This document shows, one piece after another, positions 24,191 to 34,047 of a stretch of DNA of 64,000 nucleotides. The stretch is from Agreia sp. PsM10 (GTDB lineage: Bacteria; Actinomycetota; Actinomycetes; Actinomycetales; Microbacteriaceae). Where the stretch lies: assembly GCF_030433855.1 (NCBI RefSeq), contig NZ_JARUXC010000019.1:19873-83872 (forward strand), written 5' to 3'. Within the stretch, counting starts at the first letter, position 1. The number at the start of each line of letters is the position of its first letter. The notes beneath the pieces were generated by a model. That model ran no database searches and was not told the DNA's origin. It saw only the letters and a program-made list of their open reading frames with translations. A program made the translations under genes and the position numbers.

Positions 24191-24886
24191 ATGCCCGATG
24201 AGCCGGTTCCCGCGTCGCCGAATCCGTCCGTCGAACTCACCACCAACGGCGTCGGACCCTGGCAGGGCGATCTGCCCGACGACGAGGTCTACGACCCCGA
24301 GCTGCTTGCGGCCGGCGACTCGCGCAACGTGATCGATCGCTATCGCTACTGGCGCATGGACGCGATCGTCGCCGACCTCGACCTCGCGCGGCATCCCTTT
24401 CACGTGGCCATCGAGAACTGGCAGCACGATCTCAACATCGGATCGATCGTGCGCAGCGCCAATGCCTTCGGCGCCGACACGGTGCACATCATCGGCCGGC
24501 GCAGGTGGAACAAGCGCGGCGCCATGGTGACCGATCGCTACCAGCACGTGCTGCATCATCCCGACGTCGAGACTTTCGTCGCGTGGGCAGCGGATGCGGG
24601 ACTGCCGGTCATCGCCATCGACAACGTGCCGGGCAGCGTCATCATCGAGACGTTCGCTCTTCCCTCCTCGTGCGTGCTGCTGTTCGGTCAGGAGGGCCCG
24701 GGCCTGTCGCCGGAAGCCCTCGAGGCCGCGCACGCGATCGTCGAGATCAGCCAGTTCGGCTCGACCCGCTCGATCAACGCCTCGGCTGCGGCCGCGGTCG
24801 CGATGCACGCGTGGATTCTGCAGCACGTCTCCTTCGGACAGGCGACGCCGGATACACAGCCGACGCCGGATACACTGACGACGTGA
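24191..24886 (+). CDS. SpoU/TrmH-family RNA 2'-O-methyltransferase
   Basis: 231 residues with the three SPOUT motifs: NIGSIVRSANAFGADTVHII, LLFGQEGPGLSPEAL and ISQFGSTRSINASAAAAVAM. They form the knotted SAM site of 2'-O-ribose methylases acting on tRNA or rRNA; the target base cannot be read. ATG 24191 lies 6 nt after TAGCCT (24179-24184). The C-terminal tail contains TPDT twice, from an 18-bp tandem duplication that also carries the promoter of the next gene. Its TGA overlaps the GTG of the GH6 gene. Confidence 0.87.
   Translation: MPDEPVPASPNPSVELTTNGVGPWQGDLPDDEVYDPELLAAGDSRNVIDRYRYWRMDAIVADLDLARHPFHVAIENWQHDLNIGSIVRSANAFGADTVHIIGRRRWNKRGAMVTDRYQHVLHHPDVETFVAWAADAGLPVIAIDNVPGSVIIETFALPSSCVLLFGQEGPGLSPEALEAAHAIVEISQFGSTRSINASAAAAVAMHAWILQHVSFGQATPDTQPTPDTLTT
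24843..24878 (+). repeat. 18-bp tandem duplication carrying the GH6 gene -10 box
   Basis: CGACGCCGGATACACAGC (24843-24860) is followed by CGACGCCGGATACACTGA (24861-24878). Each unit contains TACAC. Only the second gives TACACT (24871-24876), 6 nt before the GTG of the GH6 gene. The units lie in the last codons of the trmH-like gene. Confidence 0.75.
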
Positions 24887-25941
24887 CGTCTAAAGGCTCG
24901 CGAATCGGGGTAGCGATCGCCATCGTGGCCCTCACGCTGCCCATCGTGGCCCTGGGCGTGGTCTTCACCGGCATCGTCTCCACTCCCGTACCCGCCTCCG
25001 AGTCCACCTCCGGATCCGAGAGCGACCCGGGAGCGCCCATCGACAATCCGCTGCAGGGCCAGACCTTCTACGTCGATCCCGAGTCGCTCGCCGCGAAGGC
25101 GGCCGCCGCATCCGCCGCGGCCGATCAGGGCGGTTCGGACTCCACGGTGGCTCCGTCTGCTCAGACCGAGGTGCTCGACAAGCTCGCGGCCACCCCGGCG
25201 GCGATCTGGCTGGTCCCCGAGAGGTATCCGACCGCGACCGTCGCCGCCACGGTGACCGCGACTCTCGACGCGGCCGCCGCATCCGATGAGACGCCCGTCT
25301 TCGTGGTCTACGGCGTGCCGAACCGCGACTGCGGCAACCTCTCGTCCGGTGGCCTCACGGCGGCCGAATATCCCCTCTGGGTCGCCGAGATCGCGGGGGC
25401 CTTCGCCGACCGCTCGGCCATCGTCATCCTCGAGCCCGACGCGCTGGCCCTCGCGACCCAGTGCGGCAACGTCGACGAGCGCGTCGATCAGATCAAGGGC
25501 TCCGTCGACACCTTCTCGTCGACGCAGGCCGTCGTCTACCTCGACGGAGGGCACTCGACCTGGCTTCCGGCGACGCAGATGGCAGACCTGTTGAATCGCG
25601 CGGGCATCGCCGAGACGCGAGGCTTCGCCACGAACGTCTCGAACTACAACTCCACGGTCAAGGAGCGCGCATACGGCGAGAAGCTGTCATCGCTCACCGG
25701 CGACTCGCACTACGTGATAGACACGGGCCGCAACGGCAAGGGGTCCAACGGCGAGTGGTGCAATCCTTCGGGCAGAGCGCTCGGTGTCGCCCCGACCGTG
25801 GTCACCGACGCGGGTCACCTCGACGCCGAACTGTGGGTGAAGCCCCCGGGCGAGAGCGACGGCACCTGCAACGGCGGACCCGACGCCGGAACCTGGTGGC
25901 CCGAAAGCGCGCTGGAGCTGGCCGCCAATGCCGGCTGGTAG
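24883..25941 (+). CDS. glycoside hydrolase family 6 (endo-beta-1,4-glucanase/cellobiohydrolase type)
   Basis: 352 residues. An N-terminal membrane anchor or uncleaved signal (VAIAIVALTLPIVALGVVF) leads through a Ser/Thr/Glu linker to a complete GH6 catalytic domain. Visible motifs are VYGVPNRDCG (catalytic acid region), ILEPDALA, VYLDGGHSTWL, GFATNVSNYN, YVIDTGRNG, EWCNPSGRALG and LWVKPPGESDG. GH6 enzymes hydrolyse cellulose-type beta-1,4-glucans by inversion. No carbohydrate-binding module is present and the protein is probably tethered outside the cell. Lying 1.4 kb from a processive GT2 synthase, it resembles the CslZ partner of actinobacterial cellulose-like synthesis. It starts GTG 24883, overlapping the trmH-like stop. 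Confidence 0.9.
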   Translation: MTSKGSRIGVAIAIVALTLPIVALGVVFTGIVSTPVPASESTSGSESDPGAPIDNPLQGQTFYVDPESLAAKAAAASAAADQGGSDSTVAPSAQTEVLDKLAATPAAIWLVPERYPTATVAATVTATLDAAAASDETPVFVVYGVPNRDCGNLSSGGLTAAEYPLWVAEIAGAFADRSAIVILEPDALALATQCGNVDERVDQIKGSVDTFSSTQAVVYLDGGHSTWLPATQMADLLNRAGIAETRGFATNVSNYNSTVKERAYGEKLSSLTGDSHYVIDTGRNGKGSNGEWCNPSGRALGVAPTVVTDAGHLDAELWVKPPGESDGTCNGGPDAGTWWPESALELAANAGW

Positions 25942-25990
25942 TCGCGCCCTTTGATAGTGTGCAGCGTACCGTTCAGGATTGGGGATCACT

Positions 25991-26941
25991 GTGGGCTATG
26001 AGGCGCAAGACAGACGGATGGCCGTCATCATCGAAGATGACGCAGACATCCGGCACCTGCTCGAGAGCGTTCTCACCCAGGCCGGCTTCGACGTCATAGC
26101 CACCAGCAACGGCCACGACGGAATTCAGGCGGTGCGGGCCTACGAGCCCATCGTCACGACCCTCGACGTGAGCATGCCCGGCATGGACGGCTTCGAGGTG
26201 GCCAAGCGCCTGCGCACCTTCAGTCAGACCTACATCGTGATGCTCACGGCCCGAGACGAGGAGATCGACACCCTGCAGGGGCTCGAGGCCGGTGCCGACG
26301 ACTACCTCACCAAACCTTTCCGTCCTCGCGAGCTGCGCGCCCGCATCGACGCTATGCTGCGTCGCCCGCGTATGGCGTCGGCCGACGAGCCGGTTGCAGC
26401 CGTCGCTCAGGCGGCGCCTGCCGCGGTCGTGGCGCCGGTCGCCGAGGTTCCCGTCGTCGCTGCGGCACCCGTTGCGGCGGCTCCCGTCGCGCAGGCGCCG
26501 GCGGCGCGTTCGGCCGCGGAGCCGAGCACCAGAACGGGCGCTCATGCCGCGCCGGGCGCTCCGGATGCCGCACAGCCGGCCGCCCGCGAGACGTCGGAGG
26601 ACGGCGGCGAGGGGTGGATCGAGCACAACGGGCTCCGTCTCAACCGTGAGATGCGCCTCGCGTCGCTCGAGGGCAAAGACCTCGATCTCACCCGCACGGA
26701 ATTCGATCTGCTGGTCGCCGTCGTCGAATCGAAGCGTCGAGTGCGCACGAAGGCCGACCTGGCCCTGCTCCTGCGCGGCGAGAGCTACGTCACCGCCTAC
26801 TACGTGACCGAGGCCGACAAACGCGCCGTCGAGGTGCACATGGGCAATCTGCGCAAGAAGCTCGGCGACAGCCTCACGACTCCCCGATGGCTCGAGACCG
26901 TGCGCGGCGTCGGCTACCGGCTCGCTGCACCCGACGAGTAA
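25991..26941 (+). CDS. OmpR-family response regulator with long Ala/Pro linker
   Basis: 316 residues from GTG 25991, which has GGGGA five bases upstream; in-frame starts at TTG 25979 and ATG 26030 are less likely. The receiver domain has the acidic pair IIEDDAD, phosphoacceptor D59 in TTLDVSMPGMDG, and K108 in YLTKPF. About 75 residues of Ala/Pro/Val-rich linker separate it from a winged-helix output domain (LTRTEFDLLVAVVES to VRGVGYRLA). The linker is far longer than usual for OmpR proteins. No kinase is adjacent; the nearest is the PAS kinase at 30698-32365. Confidence 0.87.
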   Translation: MGYEAQDRRMAVIIEDDADIRHLLESVLTQAGFDVIATSNGHDGIQAVRAYEPIVTTLDVSMPGMDGFEVAKRLRTFSQTYIVMLTARDEEIDTLQGLEAGADDYLTKPFRPRELRARIDAMLRRPRMASADEPVAAVAQAAPAAVVAPVAEVPVVAAAPVAAAPVAQAPAARSAAEPSTRTGAHAAPGAPDAAQPAARETSEDGGEGWIEHNGLRLNREMRLASLEGKDLDLTRTEFDLLVAVVESKRRVRTKADLALLLRGESYVTAYYVTEADKRAVEVHMGNLRKKLGDSLTTPRWLETVRGVGYRLAAPDE

Positions 26942-26960
26942 AGACCCGCCGGCTCCGCGC

Positions 26961-27323
26961 TCACGCGTTCGAGGTGAGTCCGAACCGCACGTCGAGTTCG
27001 ACGCAGGTCTCGAGTCCGACCTGGTCGAGCCGCGAGAGGTGTCGCGTGCAGCCCTCGAAGTCCTGACGCTCGAGCGAGCTGTGCATCAGCGAGGCTGTGG
27101 CCTCGATGACCTGTGCACCGATCATCCTCGACGACGACCGGATGCTGAGGAGCACGACGTGCGTCTCCTCGGCATCCCGGCGGTCGAGGGCGTTCGTCAG
27201 CCTCCGGACACGGGTCTCCCAGAGGCTGACGAAATCGCGGGCGAAACGGGAACGCGCCCCCTCGTCCCGCCCCACCGAAGTGAGCAGGTCGCGGAGGGCG
27301 TCCTCGTCGAGAAGTCGGCTCAT
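26961..27323 (-). CDS. Hpt-like protein lacking the phosphorylatable histidine
   Basis: 120 residues, all-helical. It resembles an Hpt four-helix bundle: a preceding helix DFVSLWETRVRRLTNALDRRD, then LLSIRSSSRMIGAQVIEATA, where Hpt proteins have H-x-L-K-G-x-S-x-x-x-G-A. Aligned on the conserved GA (69-70), the histidine position is L59; the nearest His is H55. It is therefore probably a pseudo-Hpt that binds a receiver without phosphotransfer. ATG 27323 overlaps the GT2 stop (ATGA), so the two are translationally coupled. It converges on the response regulator gene. Confidence 0.6.
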   Translation of the reverse strand: MSRLLDEDALRDLLTSVGRDEGARSRFARDFVSLWETRVRRLTNALDRRDAEETHVVLLSIRSSSRMIGAQVIEATASLMHSSLERQDFEGCTRHLSRLDQVGLETCVELDVRFGLTSNA

Positions 27324-28765
27324 ACCTTGTATCCGTGCTGGCGCTTGACGAGCTTGGCGAACATGGTGAGCGTCTGAAGAACCGTGATGACACCGAGCAC
27401 GGGCCAGCCGATCCAGAGGATCGTGGACTGCAGCATGATGGGAAGCTGCATCCAGATGACGACCATCGCGACGATGATGCCGGCTGCGACGAGCAGCGGG
27501 GTGAGGTAGGCGTTGCCCGAGCCGCGCTCGGCCTTGGCCTGCTCTGCCCAGTTGTCGACCTGCTTGTTGCTGGCGAACTTCGACCACGCACGAACGAAGT
27601 GTCCGATGCGCACCCACATGTAGAGCTCGGCGGGGAACACCGCCATGGCGAAGAACGTGTCCCGCCAGCTGCGGTTCTTCATCGAGGCCGCGGTGCGCCA
27701 GTTCAGGGCGATGGCGACGACCGGCGGGATGAGCCAGACCGGGCTGAACACGAAGGCGCCGATCGAGAGCGACGCGATGAGCAGCAGGAAGAACAGGCCG
27801 CGGGTCACGATGTTGGCGACCATCGAGATGTTCTCGAGCCAGCGCAGGCGCAGGTTGGGGTGGAAGGGCTGGCCCTTCGTGTCGCCGCGCTGCCCGGGCC
27901 ACATGAGCTCGATGGCGCCGAAGTTCCACTTGACCTGCTGGGCATCGAGGCCGCGCAGCGTGGTCATGCCGCCGACGTTGGCGCGGGCGCGGGCCGAGAT
28001 CTTGGTGAGGTAGCCGGCGCTCTTGATCTGCAGCGAGAGCAGGGAGTCCTCGACCTCGCTGTCCTTCACCCACGGGGTGGCCTGGTGGCTGTCGGCCATG
28101 ACCTCGCGCAGCGCCTTGATCGAGAAGATCGAGAACTGGCCGCCGAGAACGGCCATGTTGCGGCCGCGGAGCATGTTCTGCATGTTGAAGGCGGCGAACT
28201 GGGCGCGCTGGCCCGAGATGAGGAACTTGGCCATGGTGCCCTTGATGGGCGCCTCGTCGATCGAGTAGATCGCCGAGATGCCGCCGATGCGGGTGTCCGA
28301 GGCGATCTCGGCCTCGAGCGACTCGACGGCGTTGACGTCGGCCGTGGTGTCACCGTCGACGCCCAGCAGGTAGTCGCAGCCCTCGACCAGCGAGTAGCCG
28401 TAGTTGAGCGCGCCGACCTTCTTGTCGGGGTTCTCGCCGATGTCGTGGATGAAGACCTCGGTCTCCTGGGTGACGCCGTTGTCGGTGCGGCTGTGGGGGC
28501 CGGCGTAGGCGCTGGCGATCTCGACCGTCTTGTCGGTGGAGTTGTTGACGACCACGTGGATGACGTCGGGGAGGCGGGTCTGCGCCAGCAGCGACTCGAG
28601 GACCTCGGCGATGGAGTCGGCCTCGTTGTATGCGGGAACGATGCAGCCGACCATGGGGCGGTAGCTCGGCAGGGCATCGACGATGTCGATGAACTCGGTG
28701 GCGTAGGCGGCGAGTGCGGGGTCGACAGCCGGCTGGGGCTTCACGTAGCGGTTCGTCTCGGTCAT
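27320..28765 (-). CDS. processive family 2 glycosyltransferase (cellulose synthase-like)
   Basis: 481 residues. The cytoplasmic GT-A domain opens with VGCIVPAYNEAD and has the D-x-D motif VDGDTTAD (D137-D139), the catalytic pair in SEVEDSLLS (E239-D240) and QQVKW at 276-280 in place of the usual Q-x-x-R-W. Five or six membrane helices follow (from about 315), forming the export channel. These are marks of processive polymer synthases such as cellulose, curdlan or poly-GlcNAc synthases. No PilZ domain is present. The product is probably a beta-glucan, judging from the GH6 gene nearby, but this is inference. It is followed by the pseudo-Hpt gene with a 4-nt overlap. Confidence 0.87.
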   Translation of the reverse strand: MTETNRYVKPQPAVDPALAAYATEFIDIVDALPSYRPMVGCIVPAYNEADSIAEVLESLLAQTRLPDVIHVVVNNSTDKTVEIASAYAGPHSRTDNGVTQETEVFIHDIGENPDKKVGALNYGYSLVEGCDYLLGVDGDTTADVNAVESLEAEIASDTRIGGISAIYSIDEAPIKGTMAKFLISGQRAQFAAFNMQNMLRGRNMAVLGGQFSIFSIKALREVMADSHQATPWVKDSEVEDSLLSLQIKSAGYLTKISARARANVGGMTTLRGLDAQQVKWNFGAIELMWPGQRGDTKGQPFHPNLRLRWLENISMVANIVTRGLFFLLLIASLSIGAFVFSPVWLIPPVVAIALNWRTAASMKNRSWRDTFFAMAVFPAELYMWVRIGHFVRAWSKFASNKQVDNWAEQAKAERGSGNAYLTPLLVAAGIIVAMVVIWMQLPIMLQSTILWIGWPVLGVITVLQTLTMFAKLVKRQHGYKV

Positions 28766-28890
28766 GAATACAACAGTGCCGCAGTGAAATCAGGCTTTCG
28801 GCAAGCGAATGACAAGGTCTCCACAAGATATGCTCAAGATTCGCGCACCCCATGCGAGGGGTGAGAAGCGACGGTATGGGGGAGTGACGC
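28766..28890. promoter_or_regulatory. divergent promoter region between GT2 and lipoprotein genes
   Basis: A 125-nt gap with both genes reading outwards. On the plus strand GGGGGAG lies about 6 nt before ATG 28891 and acts as ribosome site. No clear -35/-10 pair can be fixed for either direction and no obvious palindromic operator is visible. Confidence 0.4.
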
Positions 28891-29508
28891 ATGATTCGCA
28901 GAAGCTGGAAGAACGCGGCCGCAGCTGCTGCCCTCGGCACGGCCCTGGTCGTGACCCTGAGCGGATGCGGCACCGCCCCGTGGGCCGCCGGCGAGACATC
29001 CGCCGCCACGTCGACGAAATCGTCGACTCCCACCCCCAAGGCCACGATCACCTCGGTCGTGAACGAGCTCGCCACCGGCTCCGCGCAGCACCAGCTGCAG
29101 GCCGGCGACGCGGCCCTCACCGCCAACTACTGGTCGACCCTGAGCATGGACCAGTGGACCGCCGAGGCGAACAAGCCCATCAGCTTCTCGCTGATCGCGG
29201 CCCTCGGAACCGATCAGGGCCAGGGGGTCTACCTCTCGCGGGTCAGCCTCGTCGTCGCCGTGGCCGGGCCGAAGGGCTCCCTCGATGCTCCGGCTCCGCT
29301 GAGCGACCAGGCCTCCGTCGCGCCGGGCTACGACATCAAGTCGCCCTACAGCTACAGCCAGACCTTCATCCTGCCCGCGATCGACCCGGCCGCCACCAGC
29401 GTGACCCTGTCGTTCACCTACGAGCTGCTCATCCAGACCACGCCGACGTCGGGCACCTACGCCAAGCAGACGGCCAGCGACCAGGTCACGATCGCCATCG
29501 CGGAGTAG
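28891..29508 (+). CDS. lipoprotein of unknown function
   Basis: 205 residues. It has a type II signal peptide with lipobox LSGC (acylated Cys26), a Thr/Ser/Pro spacer (TSTKSSTPTPKATI), then one domain of about 150 residues with beta character (FSLIAALGTDQGQGVYLSRVSL, SVTLSFTYELLIQ) and no further cysteines. It should sit on the outer face of the membrane. It is divergent from the GT2 synthase and may be an extracytoplasmic accessory of it, by position only. ATG 28891 has GGGGGAG upstream. Confidence 0.75.
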   Translation: MIRRSWKNAAAAAALGTALVVTLSGCGTAPWAAGETSAATSTKSSTPTPKATITSVVNELATGSAQHQLQAGDAALTANYWSTLSMDQWTAEANKPISFSLIAALGTDQGQGVYLSRVSLVVAVAGPKGSLDAPAPLSDQASVAPGYDIKSPYSYSQTFILPAIDPAATSVTLSFTYELLIQTTPTSGTYAKQTASDQVTIAIAE

Positions 29509-29540
29509 ACCGCACTGGCGCGGAGCAGCGCGGATATCGC

Positions 29541-30697
29541 TCAGGCGGTCGTGCTGACCTCGATGTGATTGCCCCCGGCGGCCTTGCTTCGTTCGACCGC
29601 GCCGACCACGGCCGTGGTGAGGTCCGGCAGCGCGTACCCGTGGTCGAAGCTGTCGGCGACACCGAGACTGGCCGTGAGTCTGATCTTCTGCCCGTCCGGC
29701 AGGGGGTTGTCGACCAGCGCGATCTGGATGCGCTCGGCGACGGCGAGGGCCTCGGTCGCACTGGCGACCGCGACGAGCACGAAGAAGCGCCCCGCTGCCG
29801 GATGCCCGAGGGCCGCCATCACGGGAACGGTGCCGCGCAGCGTCTGGGCGAAGCTCGAGATCGCCTCGTCACCCGCCGCGCGACCGAATGCGGTGTTCAC
29901 CTCGGGCAGGCGGTCGATGTCGGCCGCGATCAGGGCGACGCCCTGCCCGGCGTTCTCGGCGCGCTCGAGGTGATCCTCCGCGGACTGCACGAAGGACTCC
30001 GCCGACAGCACGCCTGATCGGGAGAGGATGCCGACGCTCAGGTCGCCGACCGCGCTGTCGCCGCCGCGCTCGGCCCGCAGCACCGAGACGGTGATCGCGG
30101 CGCTGATGATCAGCGCCATCGTGACCACGGCCGCGATGCCCGAGTTGAAGTACGCGGTGAAGGCCGGGCCGTCCGGGCCCGTGATGAGGAACACGATGGT
30201 GCGGGCGAGCATAAATATCGCCACGATCCAGAGCACGATTCCGAGGGAACGTCCGTTCACGTTGCGGCGCAGTCGGCCGCGCTGCAGTTCGACCCCGCCC
30301 AGAACACTGAGAATGGCGAGGCCGAACCACAGCACGGGCGCTCCGGCCCAGGTGCCCTCGCCGGGGGTCTGAAGCGCGGTCGCGACGGCGACGACGAGGG
30401 CCACGACGACGACGACCCAGAGCAGCGGCGGGCGGCGATTGTGCAGACGTGCGCCGCACCAGAGGGCGCCGATCGCCGAGACGTAGGCCACGTTGCCGAC
30501 GAGCAGGCCCCACCACGCACCGGGAACCGCGGCCTCCACGCCGTAGCCGGCCGCCACCGTTATGCCGCCGATGAACCCGAGGCTCCACATGCGCCCGGTC
30601 GCGTCGTTCCGGGTGAACGACGTGTTGAGGATGAACGAGACACCGCAGAGCACGACCGCGAGGCTGGACATGGTCATGAGGGTCACAACGTCGAAGG

Positions 30698-30701
<4 letters not shown>
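29541..30701 (-). CDS. membrane protein with degenerate GGDEF domain
   Basis: 386 residues. The N-terminal half has six or seven helices (VTLMTMSSLAVVLCGVSFIL, PLLWVVVVVALVVAVATAL, ...). The C-terminal 160 residues align with a GGDEF domain: IAADIDRLPEVNTAFGRAAG for the usual metal/substrate helix, ASLGVADS for the SxG strand and VERSKAAGGNHI at the end. The catalytic GGDEF loop reads AAGRF (302-306), so diguanylate cyclase activity is unlikely; a nucleotide-sensing or scaffolding role is possible. The ATG overlaps the kinase stop (ATGA), so both are made from one transcript. Confidence 0.8.
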
Positions 30702-32365
<1,664 letters not shown>

Positions 32366-32440
32366 AGTCGTAGCGTAGCAACCGGCGGGAGGCGCGAATA
32401 CCCGGCCGTTCTCAGGGAGCCGGCGCGTAAGGTCGAGCGT
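32366..32440. promoter_or_regulatory. back-to-back leaderless promoters
   Basis: The 75-nt gap holds a minus-strand -10 TACGCT (32372-32377), 6 nt from the kinase GTG, and a plus-strand -10 TAAGGT (32428-32433), 7 nt from the oxidoreductase ATG. Both imply transcripts starting at or near the start codon. Confidence 0.55.
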
Positions 32441-33973
32441 ATGCGCACACAGTGGATGGCCGCCCTCGTCGGAGTGCTGTCTGCCCTCGTCGTGCTGGCC
32501 GTGGCCGAGGTCGTGGCCGTCTTCGTCTCCGCCTCCTCATCGCCTTTCTTCGCGGTCGGCCAGCTCGCCATCGACCTGGCACCCGGCTGGCTGAAAGAGA
32601 CGATGATCGGCCTCTTCGGCACCGGCGACAAGATCGCCCTCTTCGTGATCCTCGGCATCGTGGTGGTGGCGTTCGCCGCGCTCGCGGGGGTCATCGAGCG
32701 CCGCCGAAAGCCCCTCGGAGTCGCCGTGCTGGTGCTGTTCTCGGCCATCGCGGTCGTGGCGGTGCAGACCCGGCCCGAGGCCAGCGCCCTCTGGGCCTTC
32801 CCGACCGTGCTGGGAATGATCGCCGGAGTACTGGTGCTGCGTTCGGGCATCGGGCGGCTCGGGGCCTGGGTCGACGCGCCGGCGAGTGCCTCCGCGGGAA
32901 TGCGCAGGCGGCAATTCCTCACCTTCGCAGGGGTCACGGGTGCGGTCGCGGTCATCGCCGCCGTCGGCGCCCGCGCGATGAACGCCAGCACAGCGGCGGT
33001 CACCGCCATCCGGCAGGCGATCACCCTGCCCGCCCCGGCGACGGCGGCGCCGGCGATCCCCGCAGGAACGAGCCTCGACGTCGAGGGCATCACCACGCTC
33101 GTGACCCCGAACGAGCAGTTCTATCGCATCGACGTCGCTCTGCAGGTGCCGCAGATCGACCCCGACTCCTGGCAGCTGAAGATCACCGGGCTCGTCGACA
33201 CCGAGGTGACGATCGGCTACGCCGAGCTTCTCGCCCTGCCGCTCACCGAGCATGTCACCACGATCGCCTGCGTCTCGAACGAGGTCGGGGGAGGCCTGAT
33301 CGGCAATGCGACCTGGCTCGGCTACCCGATCCGCGAACTCCTCGCCAAGGCCGGGCCGCAGGCGGGGGCCGACATGGTGCTGTCGTCGGGACCCGACGGA
33401 TTCAGTGCCGGCACGCCGATCGAGGCCCTCACCGACCCGGACCGCGAGGCGCTTCTGGCCGTGGGCATGAACGGCGAGCCGCTGCCCACCGAACACGGCT
33501 TCCCGGCCCGGATGATCGTGCCCGGCCTCTTCGGCTACGTGTCTGCCACCAAATGGGTCACCGAGATGCGGGTCACGCGCTTCGCCGACGCCCAGGGGTA
33601 TTGGACTCCGCGCGGCTGGGACGCGCTCGGGCCCGTGGTGACCGAGTCGAGGATCGACGTTCCGCTGTCGGGCCAGACCGTCGCATCCGGAACCGTCGCG
33701 ATCGCGGGCGTCGCCTGGGCACCGCACACCGGCATCGCCGGGGTCGAGGTGCGCATCGACGACGGGGCCTGGCAGCCCGCGACCCTGGCCGCGCCGATCT
33801 CCGACGACACCTGGGTGCAGTGGGTGCTGCAGTGGCCGGCGACCTCCGGCTCGCACACGATCGCCGTGCGGGCGACTGACAAGTCGGGGTACACGCAGAC
33901 ACAGCAGGAGGCACCGCCCGCCCCCAGCGGCGCGACCGGATGGGACACGATCACGGTCACCGTCGAGGGCTGA
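32441..33973 (+). CDS. membrane-anchored molybdopterin-dependent oxidoreductase (sulfite oxidase fold)
   Basis: 510 residues. Four N-terminal helices (about 5-145) precede a twin-arginine-like RRRQFLTFAG, a fifth helix and an extracytoplasmic Moco domain. The Mo-ligating cysteine is C277 in TTIACVSNEVGG. The substrate pocket region EHGFPARMIVPGLFGYVSATKW and a C-terminal Ig-like dimerisation domain (about 400-510) follow the sulfite oxidase/YedY pattern. The electron partner and substrate are unknown. It is monocistronic, divergent from the kinase. Confidence 0.88.
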   Translation: MRTQWMAALVGVLSALVVLAVAEVVAVFVSASSSPFFAVGQLAIDLAPGWLKETMIGLFGTGDKIALFVILGIVVVAFAALAGVIERRRKPLGVAVLVLFSAIAVVAVQTRPEASALWAFPTVLGMIAGVLVLRSGIGRLGAWVDAPASASAGMRRRQFLTFAGVTGAVAVIAAVGARAMNASTAAVTAIRQAITLPAPATAAPAIPAGTSLDVEGITTLVTPNEQFYRIDVALQVPQIDPDSWQLKITGLVDTEVTIGYAELLALPLTEHVTTIACVSNEVGGGLIGNATWLGYPIRELLAKAGPQAGADMVLSSGPDGFSAGTPIEALTDPDREALLAVGMNGEPLPTEHGFPARMIVPGLFGYVSATKWVTEMRVTRFADAQGYWTPRGWDALGPVVTESRIDVPLSGQTVASGTVAIAGVAWAPHTGIAGVEVRIDDGAWQPATLAAPISDDTWVQWVLQWPATSGSHTIAVRATDKSGYTQTQQEAPPAPSGATGWDTITVTVEG

Positions 33974-34008
33974 TCCCCTCGCGTGCGGCGCGGCCCGTGT
34001 CGGGCAGG

Positions 34009-34014
34009 TAGCCT
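34009..34014 (+). promoter_or_regulatory. -10 box for the HSP90-TPR operon
   Basis: TAGCCT lies about 33 nt upstream of the TTG start, leaving a short leader with a good ribosome site. No reliable -35 or heat-shock (HspR/HrcA-type) operator is visible. Confidence 0.4.
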
Positions 34015-34047
34015 GAACGACGGAAAAAGATCGTGAGGGAGAGTCGT

